Shown: one piece after another, positions 1 through 6,909 of the stretch
Layout: each line of letters begins with the position of its first letter
Position numbering within the stretch: the first letter of the stretch is position 1
Source of the DNA: Equadaptatus sp045601305
GTDB taxonomy: Bacteria > Synergistota > Synergistia > Synergistales > Synergistaceae
Direction: 5' to 3'
Assembly: GCA_045601305.1 (NCBI GenBank)
Contig: JAZRZG010000038.1
Span: 1-15,376, forward strand
Length of the DNA: 15,376 bases
Position numbers and translations under genes: made by a program
Notes under the pieces: generated by a model
What the model saw: only the letters and a program-made list of their open reading frames with translations
Told to the model about the DNA's origin: nothing
The model's database searches: none

Positions 1-223
1 AACGGTCCTCCGGGTCGCGCTTCTCGCAGAGCTTCGGGCTCAAACGACTGCCGGTGGCAGCGGCGGGCTGCGGACTTCGCACTTAACTCACTTCGGGCGG
101 CAAAGCAGACAGACTGTATCGGAATGCAGTCAGCAGCGGGGGTTTTCAGAGTTTCGGCAAAATTGTCGTACGCTGTTTCACAAGAAAACTTTGAAATTCT
201 GCCGCTGCGTTAATTCCGCTTTT

Positions 224-295
224 GGCTGACGGCTGTCGGCTGATGGCTCGTTTCACTTGCGCTGTCAGCTGTCAGCTGTTAGCTGATGGCTAATG
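224..295. repeat. Heptameric short tandem repeats (two adjacent arrays)
   Basis: From 224 the sequence reads GGCTGAC, GGCTGTC, GGCTGAT, GGCT. From 261 it reads GCTGTCA, GCTGTCA, GCTGTTA, GCTGATG, GCTAATG. Both arrays have a 7-bp period with point variation between units. A third array of the same type, TGACGAC, TGACGAC, CAACGAC, lies at 569-589. Short GTCAGC-like runs also occur in two other intergenic gaps (about 5387-5418 and 14022-14041). This resembles the short tandemly repeated repetitive sequences of some bacterial genomes. No function can be assigned. Confidence 0.6.
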
Positions 296-320
296 ATACC
301 CCGAAGGGGCTGTGTTTACT

Positions 321-385
321 GTACCTAAAATTGTTTTTAGGGTACAAAAAAAAACGGCTTGGGATTTTTTTCTCAAGCCGTTTTT
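321..385. terminator. Two adjacent hairpins; the second is a bidirectional intrinsic terminator
   Basis: The first hairpin (321-345) pairs GTACC-TAAAA with TTTTA-GGGTAC with one bulged G. The second (350-385) is a perfect 12-bp stem, AAAAACGGCTTG against CAAGCCGTTTTT, with a 12-nt loop. The stem ends in A/T tracts on both sides, so it would act as an intrinsic terminator in either direction. It is the first strong terminator downstream of glnS for the leftward operon, although about 270 bases past the glnS stop. Confidence 0.7.
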
Positions 386-499
386 GTTATAAATACTGAA
401 AAGGTTTGTCTTGCTGTGGGCACAAAGTGCAACGCAACAACTAGCGGCGTTACGGGCGAAGCCCGTCATAACCAAGCTCCTGTGGGGCAACGACGCTGG

Positions 500-533
500 A
501 TTCTGCGCTAAATCCTTCGGATTTCCGCAGAAT
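500..533. repeat. REP-like palindrome
   Basis: An imperfect inverted repeat pairs ATTCTGCGCTAAATCC with GGATTTCCGCAGAAT across a 3-nt TTC loop and is followed by GACGG. The design, ATTC...GAAT flanked by GACGG, is like the dispersed small palindromic elements found between genes in many bacteria, for example dRS3-type repeats. It probably forms a stem-loop in RNA from either strand. A single copy is visible here, so genome-wide dispersal is inferred. Confidence 0.55.
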
Positions 534-654
534 GACGGATTAAACTTTAAGTGTTTAACGATTTTTGCTGACGACTGACGACCAACGACTTTTTACCCCC
601 CCCGTATCTTATACTCCCATTTTTTGTATTTTTCCTAAGTGCCGCGCATAACGG

Positions 655-2328
655 TTACTGCTGCTTTTTAACTTCCTTTCCCCAGGAATCTTTAAGCGTT
701 ACGGCAAGGTTAAATACAGGTTTTTCTTTTGTTGTTTCCTTGTCGGCGCAGAAATAGCCGTGACGCAGGAACTGGAATTTTTCAAGCGGCTTTGCTTCTG
801 CAAGCAACGGCTCTATAAACGCGTTTTCGGCAATGACAAGTGATTTCGGGTTGAGATAGTCTTTGTAATCTTTTCCCTCCTCCATGTCTCCAAGGTCTCT
901 GATTGTGAAAAGATGGTCATAGAGGTTGATTTTTGCTTTGACTGCATCGCCTTCCCACACCCAGTTGAGCGTGCCTTTTACGCGGCGTCCGTCCGGCGCC
1001 TCTCCCCCGCGGCTTTCCATGTCAACGGTGCAGTGAAGCTCTGTAATTTCGCCGTTTGCGTCTTTGACAACGTCTGTGCATTTTATTAGATACGCATGTT
1101 TGAGACGTACTTCTGCCCCGGGCGCAAGGCGGAAAAATTTCTTGGGCGGCTCTTCCATAAAGTCTTCTCTTTCGATGTAAACGACTTTACCGATTTTAAC
1201 CGTGCGGCTGCCTGCTGTTTCATCTTCCGGATTGTTTTCCGCCGGAAGTTCGTCGACAAAATTCTCCTGCCAGTTGTCGAGAACAACTTTCAGCGGGTTA
1301 AGTACAGCCATTCTGCGCGGCGCTGTTTTGTTAAGTTCTTCGCGGAGACAGTGCTGCAGCAGTTCGATTTCAACCATACTGTCTGATTTTGCGACACCTA
1401 CTTCTTTGCAGAAGCGGCGTATTGAAGCCGCTGTGTATCCGCGGCGTCTGAAGCCTGAAATTGTAGGCATACGGGGGTCATCCCAGCCTGAAACTATGCC
1501 GAGCGTAACAAGTTCAAGCAGCTTGCGTTTGCTCATGACCGTGTAGGTGAGGTTAAGTCTTGCAAATTCATACTGGTGCGGGGTTGACGGTGTGTTTACG
1601 TTTGCGATAAACCAGTCATACAGCGGTCTGTGATCCTGAAATTCGAGCGTACAGATTGAGTGTGTAATGCCTTCGATTGCGTCTTCGTAGCCGTGCGCGA
1701 AGTCATACATTGGATATACGTTCCATTTGCTGCCTGTTCTGTGGTGCGGACGTTTAAGTATGCGGTACATTACAGGGTCACGCAGGTTCATATTGTTATT
1801 TGCCATGTCTATTTTGGCGCGAAGCACGCAGGAGCCTTCTTCAAATTCGCCTTTTGTCATCCTGTCAAAAAGCTCAAGATTTTCTTCGACCGTGCGGTTT
1901 CTGCAAGGGGACTCTATTCCCGGTTTTGTAAGCGTGCCTCTGCCGAGTCTGATTTCTTCCGCAGTCTGACTGTCAACGTAGGCTTTTCCTGCCTTGATAA
2001 GGTCAATCGCCCATTCGTAGAACCGGTCAAAATAGTCTGAAGCATAGCAAAGATTCGCCCACTTGAAGCCGAGCCATTTGAGGTCTTCCTGTATGGCTTC
2101 GACATATTCTGTTTCTTCTTTCGCAGGGTTTGTGTCGTCAAAACGCAGATTACAGCTGCCGCCGAATTTTTCGGCAATACCGAAATTCAGGCATATTGAT
2201 TTAGCGTGCCCAATGTGCAGATAACCGTTAGGCTCCGGCGGAAAACGCGTAACTACCTTTGAAATTCTGCCGTCTTCAAGATCCTTTGAGACTGTTTCTT
2301 CAACAAAATTTAACTTCTTCTCTTCCAT
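655..2328 (-). CDS. glnS: Glutaminyl-tRNA synthetase (GlnRS)
   Basis: This 557-aa class I aminoacyl-tRNA synthetase charges tRNA-Gln with glutamine in the cytoplasm, using ATP. The N-terminal catalytic domain has the first signature motif PPEPNGYLHIGH at residues 30-41 and the second (KMSKS-type) motif as VMSKRKL at 264-270. The sequence around LRFDDTNPAKEETEYV (61-76) is typical of the GlnRS/GluRS group, and the C-terminal half is the GlnRS anticodon-binding beta-barrel region. Length matches bacterial GlnRS (about 550 aa). The ATG start is preceded by GGAGG at 8 nt, and the stop is TAA. The gene lies 53 bp after the NuoH-like gene on the same strand with no clear terminator between them, so it may share their transcript. 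An encoded GlnRS suggests direct charging of tRNA-Gln rather than sole reliance on the GatCAB amidation route. Confidence 0.97.
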   Translation of the reverse strand: MEEKKLNFVEETVSKDLEDGRISKVVTRFPPEPNGYLHIGHAKSICLNFGIAEKFGGSCNLRFDDTNPAKEETEYVEAIQEDLKWLGFKWANLCYASDYFDRFYEWAIDLIKAGKAYVDSQTAEEIRLGRGTLTKPGIESPCRNRTVEENLELFDRMTKGEFEEGSCVLRAKIDMANNNMNLRDPVMYRILKRPHHRTGSKWNVYPMYDFAHGYEDAIEGITHSICTLEFQDHRPLYDWFIANVNTPSTPHQYEFARLNLTYTVMSKRKLLELVTLGIVSGWDDPRMPTISGFRRRGYTAASIRRFCKEVGVAKSDSMVEIELLQHCLREELNKTAPRRMAVLNPLKVVLDNWQENFVDELPAENNPEDETAGSRTVKIGKVVYIEREDFMEEPPKKFFRLAPGAEVRLKHAYLIKCTDVVKDANGEITELHCTVDMESRGGEAPDGRRVKGTLNWVWEGDAVKAKINLYDHLFTIRDLGDMEEGKDYKDYLNPKSLVIAENAFIEPLLAEAKPLEKFQFLRHGYFCADKETTKEKPVFNLAVTLKDSWGKEVKKQQ

Positions 2329-2381
2329 GCCCGCTACCTCCGGCTGTTTGAATTCCAGTGAACTTATATATTTTATATATT

Positions 2382-3392
2382 TTAATACGCTATCATTTCA
2401 GCCGCAACTTTAATGCTGTCATAGAACACAAGTCCCATTGCAATAAGTGTAAGAAGCGGCAGAATGACAAAGTAAACTTTCGATGAAACGTGAGTTTTTA
2501 CAAAATGCATTATACTCCAGCAGAGCGTAACGACAAAAATTCTGATAAGCACTGCCGCTGTCCAAAAAAGAAACACTCCCGCAAGCGTAATTGCCAATGC
2601 CACAAGAGGACCTTTTTCAGTCTGCACGAAGTATTTCCACGGGAAGAAAATTTCTTCCGTAAGCAGAATAATAAAATATGGCAGACAGAGACTCCAAAGC
2701 TGCATGACAAAACGTGTTTTTCCCGTAAATTCAGGCATATCGTTTACAGAAATAAGCATGCAGTCTTCCCCAGGTGCTCTGTTTTCAGAATAAACCTGGC
2801 TGAAAATTATGAAGCCGAACAGAATAAGCCCTGCTATGCCTGTTTTTGACATTGCATAGTACGGCGTGCACTCCGTCAGAAGCAAAAGACTGAAACTGTC
2901 GCCGGCGACACCTATTGTTTCAAGATATGACGCTATTGAAATTATACAGGCGGCAAAAGGCAGATAGAGACGCGCGGCTGAAAGCACCAGCTTCTTGAGG
3001 ACATTTCCCTTGTCGCTGAAATTCAGCGCTTCTATTGCAATGCAGCCAAATCCTACGGAAAGAGTTATCGCAAAAAGCATTTGAAGCAGGTCGCCGCCGT
3101 TTTCAAGCACAGGCACTCCCAAGCCGATTGGCACACAGGCAAACACAGTACAAAACAGCGCAAATGACGCGGAAAGCGCAAAAATCACAGTCTTTCTGTA
3201 ACCTTGTTCAGGCAGGCTGTAGCTTTGTCCGAGGAATTTGAAAATTTTACCGTAGGTATTTTTCCAGCGTTTTCTCAGCAGCTTGTGCGCAGCATAGGTG
3301 TATGCCCATTCCGTAGTCAGAATGAGTCCCAGCCAGACTGCTATAACTACCAGTAAAAGCAAATATCTGATAATCAGAAAAATCGCGCTCAT
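2382..3392 (-). CDS. Divergent NuoH/HyfC-like integral membrane protein
   Basis: This 336-aa, very hydrophobic protein has about eight predicted membrane segments. It shows the family pattern of complex I subunit NuoH and the related hydrogenase subunits HycD/HyfC. After the first helix is a basic loop ending in YG (about 39-48). The stretch ENRAP at 203-207 aligns with the family's TNRAPFDLPEAE loop, and PEFTGKTRF (220-228) matches the following YHTEYSGMRF-type segment. The acidic residues that normally follow RAP (the PEAE cluster) and the Glu of the preceding SYE-type helix are not conserved. In classical complex I this subunit joins the quinone chamber to the ion-pumping arm. Here no quinone-binding or NiFe-type partner subunit is seen nearby. 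A GGAG ribosome binding site lies 7 nt before the ATG, inside the end of the 97-aa gene. Family membership is fairly secure; electron donor, coupling ion and function are unknown. Confidence 0.7.
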   Translation of the reverse strand: MSAIFLIIRYLLLLVVIAVWLGLILTTEWAYTYAAHKLLRKRWKNTYGKIFKFLGQSYSLPEQGYRKTVIFALSASFALFCTVFACVPIGLGVPVLENGGDLLQMLFAITLSVGFGCIAIEALNFSDKGNVLKKLVLSAARLYLPFAACIISIASYLETIGVAGDSFSLLLLTECTPYYAMSKTGIAGLILFGFIIFSQVYSENRAPGEDCMLISVNDMPEFTGKTRFVMQLWSLCLPYFIILLTEEIFFPWKYFVQTEKGPLVALAITLAGVFLFWTAAVLIRIFVVTLCWSIMHFVKTHVSSKVYFVILPLLTLIAMGLVFYDSIKVAAEMIAY

Positions 3393-3396
3393 TTTT

Positions 3397-3690
3397 TTAC
3401 TCCGTCAGAAGAATTGCCAAACATGCAAGAACAAGAAGCAGCGGCAGCAGAACGTATTTGTAATGGTTGCCCATCCATATTTTCAGATACTTTCTCGCAA
3501 AAACGGCAGTTTCGTCTTTTATCATTTCATTTTCATCGGCACGACTCCGTTCGCGTATGTCAATTTCATTATCTGCGCTGCTGTTAAAAATATTGCATAT
3601 TACCGCAACGATAAAGAGTGAGACAATGACGACAAACATCCACGCAAACGGTGTCCATACAAAGCGTGAAACTGATATGGCGGCAATCAT
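3397..3690 (-). CDS. Small two-helix membrane protein, unrecognised
   Basis: I do not recognise this 97-aa protein. It has a hydrophobic segment at about residues 10-35, a charged central loop rich in Asp, Glu, Arg and Lys (about 38-72), and a second hydrophobic segment at about 76-95. That suggests two membrane helices joined by a polar loop. It starts 1 bp after the stop of the antiporter-like gene and ends 4 bp before the NuoH-like gene, so the three are almost certainly translated from one mRNA. The context suggests an accessory or linking subunit of the same membrane complex, comparable in position, though not visibly in sequence, to the small subunits of Mrp, Mbh or Ech-type complexes. 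The tight spacing and the ribosome binding site for the next gene inside its 3' end support it being a real gene. Confidence 0.6.
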   Translation of the reverse strand: MIAAISVSRFVWTPFAWMFVVIVSLFIVAVICNIFNSSADNEIDIRERSRADENEMIKDETAVFARKYLKIWMGNHYKYVLLPLLLVLACLAILLTE

Positions 3691-3691
3691 T

Positions 3692-5278
3692 TTACTTCTC
3701 TGCCCCCTCTATTACGTTTATTGAATAGCCGGTATTCAGCATCGCTTCAACAGACGGTGCGGCTATCCGCTGAATAAGCAGTCCCGGGAAAAATGTGAAA
3801 AAGGCTGTCCACAGCATAAAAATTATCGCAGGCAGCGCAATTTCAGAGTCTCTGATACTGCTCTTTTCTTTGTCTTCTGTTGTCCATGCTTTGCCGAACG
3901 CCATGCTTGAGATAATGTACAGCCCGACAAAAAACATAACCGCAACTACTGTCACAAGGAAGGTTGCAAGCGCCGGCATAACAAAAGTCGCCGAACGGTA
4001 TATCATCTGCATAAACGGATATGTTGCAAACGGCGGCATACCGCAGAAACAGAGCAGCGCAAAATACAGCGTTAAAACAGCAACGGGGACAAGGCTCATA
4101 AGACCGCTTTTTCTGTAAAGTTTCATGCCATTTTCATCCTCGCGTTCAAAAAGCGCGACAGCGGCAGAAAGTGCCGCGGAAAGAGGTAAATACAGCAGCC
4201 ACAATGCGATCAGACATTCAAGCGCCGTGAAACCGTACTGCGCCACTCCCTCTGCGCTGAAACAGCCGTAATAACCAATTCCTGCCGCTGCAACAAGGAA
4301 CCCTTTTGCAAACAAATCTGTATATGATCCGCACTTTTCCGGCTCTTTCGTAGTTATCATCATAAGCACAGACAAAAGCAGAGTAATGCAGCCGGTAAAA
4401 ATCATTATGTTTGGCACTTTTTCAAGCGCGGCGCATACTCCGAACATTGAGAACAAAATTCTGAGAATTACAAAAAAAACAGCCTGACTGCGCATGGCAA
4501 AAAACGCACGGTAAACAGGGTCTGCAGTATGTGAAACAGGTCTCAGGAAAAATGCGAGAAGCGGCGCGAAAATCAGCGAAAACGCTATTTTTTCATAAAT
4601 ACCGGCCTTAATTGTTGTTGAAATAAGCCTGACAACAGACGGACTGTATCTTGCGCTCAACAATATTATTCCGGCGGCAAGAAGCAGCATTGCGACAATT
4701 CGCGACAGATGGTGCAAAAGCAAGTGTATTACGCGTCCGCTGCGCATTGCCGCGTGGCGGTAAAGCCCAAGTGAGGCAAACTGAGACATAACAATGAAAA
4801 AGAAAATGCTGTAAAGACTGTTTGAATAATATACTCCCTCAACAGAAGCTATTACAAGCAGAATGCAGCAGGCTTTGAGTGAATTAAGCGGGGTAATTTT
4901 CTCCAGCATCGCGCGAAGTCCGATAACAAGTGCTGCAAAAGCTGCGAAAATCGTCGCGCAGGAGGAAAGAAAATCAACAAAGTAACTTTTGCGGGCAAAA
5001 AACTGATTTTCCCCAACAAGGACATCAGCAGTACGCCCAAATGCTATCGGCAGAGCGTTGTACAGTTCTGTACGGCAGAACAGAAACACCAAAACCGTAA
5101 GCAGCAGATTAAGCAATAGGACAAAAAAGAAAAAAATTTTCAGTCCCTTGCGGTGTCTTGACATACTAATTCCAAATCTGCTGCCCGACAAGCGTCCCCA
5201 AACGTCAAAAACAAAAAGCAGCAGACTGATACCGCAAAGCACAGATATAGTAATAACCGGTAAAGGAAACTTCACCAT
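3692..5278 (-). CDS. Divergent NuoL/M/N (Mrp antiporter-type) membrane protein
   Basis: This protein of about 528 aa has roughly 13-14 hydrophobic helices, the size and topology of proton-translocating subunits of complex I, membrane-bound hydrogenases and Mrp antiporters. From this start, residues 145-173 look like the family helix that normally ends FFWE, and 239-273 match its proline-rich signature region (Pro, then DPV, then a helix ending in Arg). The expected Glu of the first helix aligns with a hydrophobic residue, and the second motif's Lys and His are absent or displaced. The open frame extends to 5335, but that ATG abuts a TATAAT box and has no ribosome binding site. The ATG at 5278 has GGAGG 9 nt upstream and gives a normal hydrophobic N-terminus, so I prefer it. 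It is the first gene of an operon with the 97-aa and NuoH-like genes. Ion translocation is uncertain given the missing residues. Confidence 0.7.
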   Translation of the reverse strand: MVKFPLPVITISVLCGISLLLFVFDVWGRLSGSRFGISMSRHRKGLKIFFFFVLLLNLLLTVLVFLFCRTELYNALPIAFGRTADVLVGENQFFARKSYFVDFLSSCATIFAAFAALVIGLRAMLEKITPLNSLKACCILLVIASVEGVYYSNSLYSIFFFIVMSQFASLGLYRHAAMRSGRVIHLLLHHLSRIVAMLLLAAGIILLSARYSPSVVRLISTTIKAGIYEKIAFSLIFAPLLAFFLRPVSHTADPVYRAFFAMRSQAVFFVILRILFSMFGVCAALEKVPNIMIFTGCITLLLSVLMMITTKEPEKCGSYTDLFAKGFLVAAAGIGYYGCFSAEGVAQYGFTALECLIALWLLYLPLSAALSAAVALFEREDENGMKLYRKSGLMSLVPVAVLTLYFALLCFCGMPPFATYPFMQMIYRSATFVMPALATFLVTVVAVMFFVGLYIISSMAFGKAWTTEDKEKSSIRDSEIALPAIIFMLWTAFFTFFPGLLIQRIAAPSVEAMLNTGYSINVIEGAEK

Positions 5279-5335
5279 ACACGGATTCCTCCGATTGTTC
5301 CGAACTTGAAACGTCAGATATGAACCGACAGACAT

Positions 5336-5341
5336 ATTATA
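5336..5341 (-). promoter_or_regulatory. Putative -10 box for the complex-I-like operon
   Basis: A perfect TATAAT on the minus strand lies 57 bases before the preferred ATG of the antiporter-like gene. No good -35 hexamer stands at 16-18 nt; the best positioned one, TATCCG, is poor. Transcription starting about 7 nt downstream would place the upstream ATG (5335) at or before the mRNA 5' end, which supports the 5278 start. A 13-nt perfect inverted repeat, TAACTG-A-CAGTTA (5468-5480), lies about 130 bases upstream and could be an operator, but this is speculative. Confidence 0.4.
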
Positions 5342-5497
5342 CTATTTAATTCGCTGTACGGATATATATTTGTATCTAAGAACAACAAGTCAGCAGTCAT
5401 CGATCGCAAGCCGTCAGTTTTAATTTGGAACTCAAAATTCAATATAAGTAAACTTGGCACAGGTTTGTAACTGACAGTTATAAAACGCAACGAACAG

Positions 5498-5524
5498 AAA
5501 AAAGAGACTCACAACAGAGTCTCT
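5498..5524 (-). terminator. Intrinsic terminator of the tRNA unit
   Basis: On the minus strand the sequence forms an 8-bp perfect stem, AGAGACTC with GAGTCTCT, around a 6-nt loop, followed by a run of five T. It begins 10 nt after the CCA end of tRNA-Arg and would end the tRNA-Ser/tRNA-Arg transcript before the complex-I-like operon. Confidence 0.85.
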
Positions 5525-5533
5525 GATTTTCAG

Positions 5534-5610
5534 TGGCGCGCCGAACAGGACTTGAACCCGTAACCTTTAGATCCGTAGTCTAACGCTCTATCCAATTGAG
5601 CTACCGGCGC
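5534..5610 (-). tRNA. tRNA-Arg (anticodon ACG)
   Basis: The 77-nt sequence folds as a standard cloverleaf. The acceptor stem pairs GCGCCGG with TCGGCGC (one G-U), the discriminator is G, and the CCA end is encoded. The anticodon stem TTAGA/TCTAA carries the loop CTACGGA, giving anticodon ACG. The T arm has the loop TTCAAGT. The wobble A is expected to be deaminated to inosine to read CGU, CGC and CGA. It lies 13 nt after tRNA-Ser on the same strand. Confidence 0.95.
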
Positions 5611-5623
5611 AATATTCAAAAAG

Positions 5624-5718
5624 TGGCGGTGAGGAAGGGATTTGAACCCTTGAGGGAGATTTTGTCCCCCTACCCGCTTAGCAGGCGAGCGCCTTCAGCC
5701 TAGCTCGGCCACCTCACC
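5624..5718 (-). tRNA. tRNA-Ser (anticodon GCU)
   Basis: The 95-nt class II tRNA has the acceptor stem GGTGAGG/CCTCACC, discriminator G and encoded CCA. The anticodon stem CTCGC/GCGGG (one wobble pair) carries the loop CTGCTAA, giving anticodon GCT, which reads AGC and AGU. The long variable arm, typical of tRNA-Ser, forms a GGGGA...TCTCCC stem. A strong promoter lies just upstream, and the tRNA-Arg follows. Confidence 0.95.
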
Positions 5719-5729
5719 AACGGTCAAAT

Positions 5730-5758
5730 ATTCTATTTCAGAAACGGTCTTTTGTCAA
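5730..5758 (-). promoter_or_regulatory. Sigma70-type promoter of the tRNA unit
   Basis: The minus strand has a perfect -35 TTGACA (5753-5758), a 17-nt spacer and a -10 TAGAAT (5730-5735). The expected start lies a few bases before the tRNA-Ser 5' end at 5718, as expected for a stable-RNA promoter. Confidence 0.8.
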
Positions 5759-5804
5759 TAGCCGAAAAGGAATATTTACTGTTTTGCCGCAGGCTGTTTT
5801 CCTG

Positions 5805-6848
5805 CTATTTTGCCTCAGCTGCCTGCTCAGGCTGTTCAGCCTTCTTTTCTTCGGGTACGAAGAAACTTTTGTCAATAATTTCAACTTCTATGTTCTTTTT
5901 GAGTTTTCTGACAAGTTTTGAGATTTCCATTCTGCCGCGCTGATTTTGAATCATCTTGACTATATCATTTTTGGCTTCGTCATAGCTGATATGTTTTTCG
6001 TCCTTATGACTCTTTTTAAGGAAGATAAAATATCTTTCAGTTTCAGGCATTTGTTTGACTTCTGAAACCTTGCCGATTTCAAGAGCTTTGATTGAAGCAA
6101 ACGGTTCTTGGGCAAACTGTGTGTCAGGGACAAACTCAGGCTTTGCCTCTTCTGTTGCGTTGACTGCCTTCTGCTCTTTTGTTATGCCGTCCCATTTTGC
6201 TCCGCCTTCAATGGCTTTCTTTGCCATTTCTGCCGCTGCCTTGTTGTCAAATACTGCCATAAGCATTTCATATCCCGAAGGCTGGACAAAGATTGAATTT
6301 TTCCCGTCTTCGTAGAATTTTTTCATATCTTCTTCGCTGACTTTAATTTCGCTTGTAATTTTGTCAACGAGAAGCTGCTGTGCCATCTGGAATTTGACAT
6401 CGTCTTTGAAATCTGATTTTGACTTGTCAATGCGGCTGAGATAATTTTCAAATTCCTCTTTTGTCGGGAACTGCGCAATGATTGCGTCTATACGCTCATT
6501 GAGTTCTTTTCTGCCGACCTTGATACCGCGGTTTTTGATTTCTTTTTTGAGCAGCATTTCAAGTCCCATACTGTCAACTGCCTGACGTCTGAAAAGATAG
6601 ACATCGCCTTCGGTAGGTCTTATGCCTGGCATACGCTGAACTGCTTCTTCGGCGATTCTTGAAGCTGTTGTCTCAACGTCAATGCGCGACACTTTTTTGC
6701 CGTTGACCTTTGCAACTGCATCTGTCGGTCGTTTGCCGCTGTTATCAGAACCTGTGCTGATTCCGTACATTACGCCGCAAGTGATAACAAAAACTATCAC
6801 TACGGCAATCATGATAATCTTGAGGTTATTTCTCATCCATCCAAACAA
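5805..6848 (-). CDS. Membrane-anchored SurA_N/PpiC-type peptidyl-prolyl isomerase-like chaperone
   Basis: This protein of about 347 aa resembles PpiD and SurA-type folding factors acting outside the cytoplasmic membrane. A short basic N-terminus (MFGWMRNNLK) is followed by one membrane helix (about 11-30), then a SurA N-like helical region including the QAVDSMGLEMLLKKEIKNRG stretch. After it comes a degenerate parvulin-like region ending EIGKVSEVKQMPETERYFIF, and a Lys/Glu/Ala-rich tail. The frame is open to an ATG at 6857, but AGGAGG (6858-6863) directly abuts that ATG. The TTG at 6848 lies 9 nt from the GGAGG and gives the usual PpiD-like start, so TTG is preferred. The gene starts about 60 bp after ribF. 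Chaperone activity is more likely than isomerase activity, because the parvulin core is weak. Confidence 0.8.
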   Translation of the reverse strand: MFGWMRNNLKIIMIAVVIVFVITCGVMYGISTGSDNSGKRPTDAVAKVNGKKVSRIDVETTASRIAEEAVQRMPGIRPTEGDVYLFRRQAVDSMGLEMLLKKEIKNRGIKVGRKELNERIDAIIAQFPTKEEFENYLSRIDKSKSDFKDDVKFQMAQQLLVDKITSEIKVSEEDMKKFYEDGKNSIFVQPSGYEMLMAVFDNKAAAEMAKKAIEGGAKWDGITKEQKAVNATEEAKPEFVPDTQFAQEPFASIKALEIGKVSEVKQMPETERYFIFLKKSHKDEKHISYDEAKNDIVKMIQNQRGRMEISKLVRKLKKNIEVEIIDKSFFVPEEKKAEQPEQAAEAK

Positions 6849-6909
6849 CTCTCTCATCCTCCTTGAGAATTAGTACCTTGTGAACAACTTGTATATAATA
6901 TTACAGATA

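Larger units (their letters stand above)
1..654. other. Non-coding, repeat-rich region downstream of glnS
   Basis: No credible gene is seen here on either strand. The one longer open frame (290-490, minus) runs through hairpins and a palindrome and has no recognisable protein character. The first 220 bases are GC-richer than the rest and contain short inverted repeats, such as CTGCC/GGCAG at 48-60. The region also holds three sets of heptameric tandem repeats (224-250, 261-295, 569-589), two adjacent hairpins (321-385), a REP-like palindrome (500-533) and a run of eight C (596-603). It reads as an accumulation site for intergenic repeats. Confidence 0.7.

Noticed and set aside
290..490. 66-aa open frame on the minus strand in the left spacer
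   Set aside because: It spans the two hairpins and runs up to just before the REP-like palindrome, has no ribosome binding site or protein-like composition, and looks like repeat sequence read as protein.
3692..5335. Longer antiporter-like protein starting at 5335
   Set aside because: The ATG touches a TATAAT box and has no ribosome binding site, whereas 5278 has GGAGG at 9 nt.
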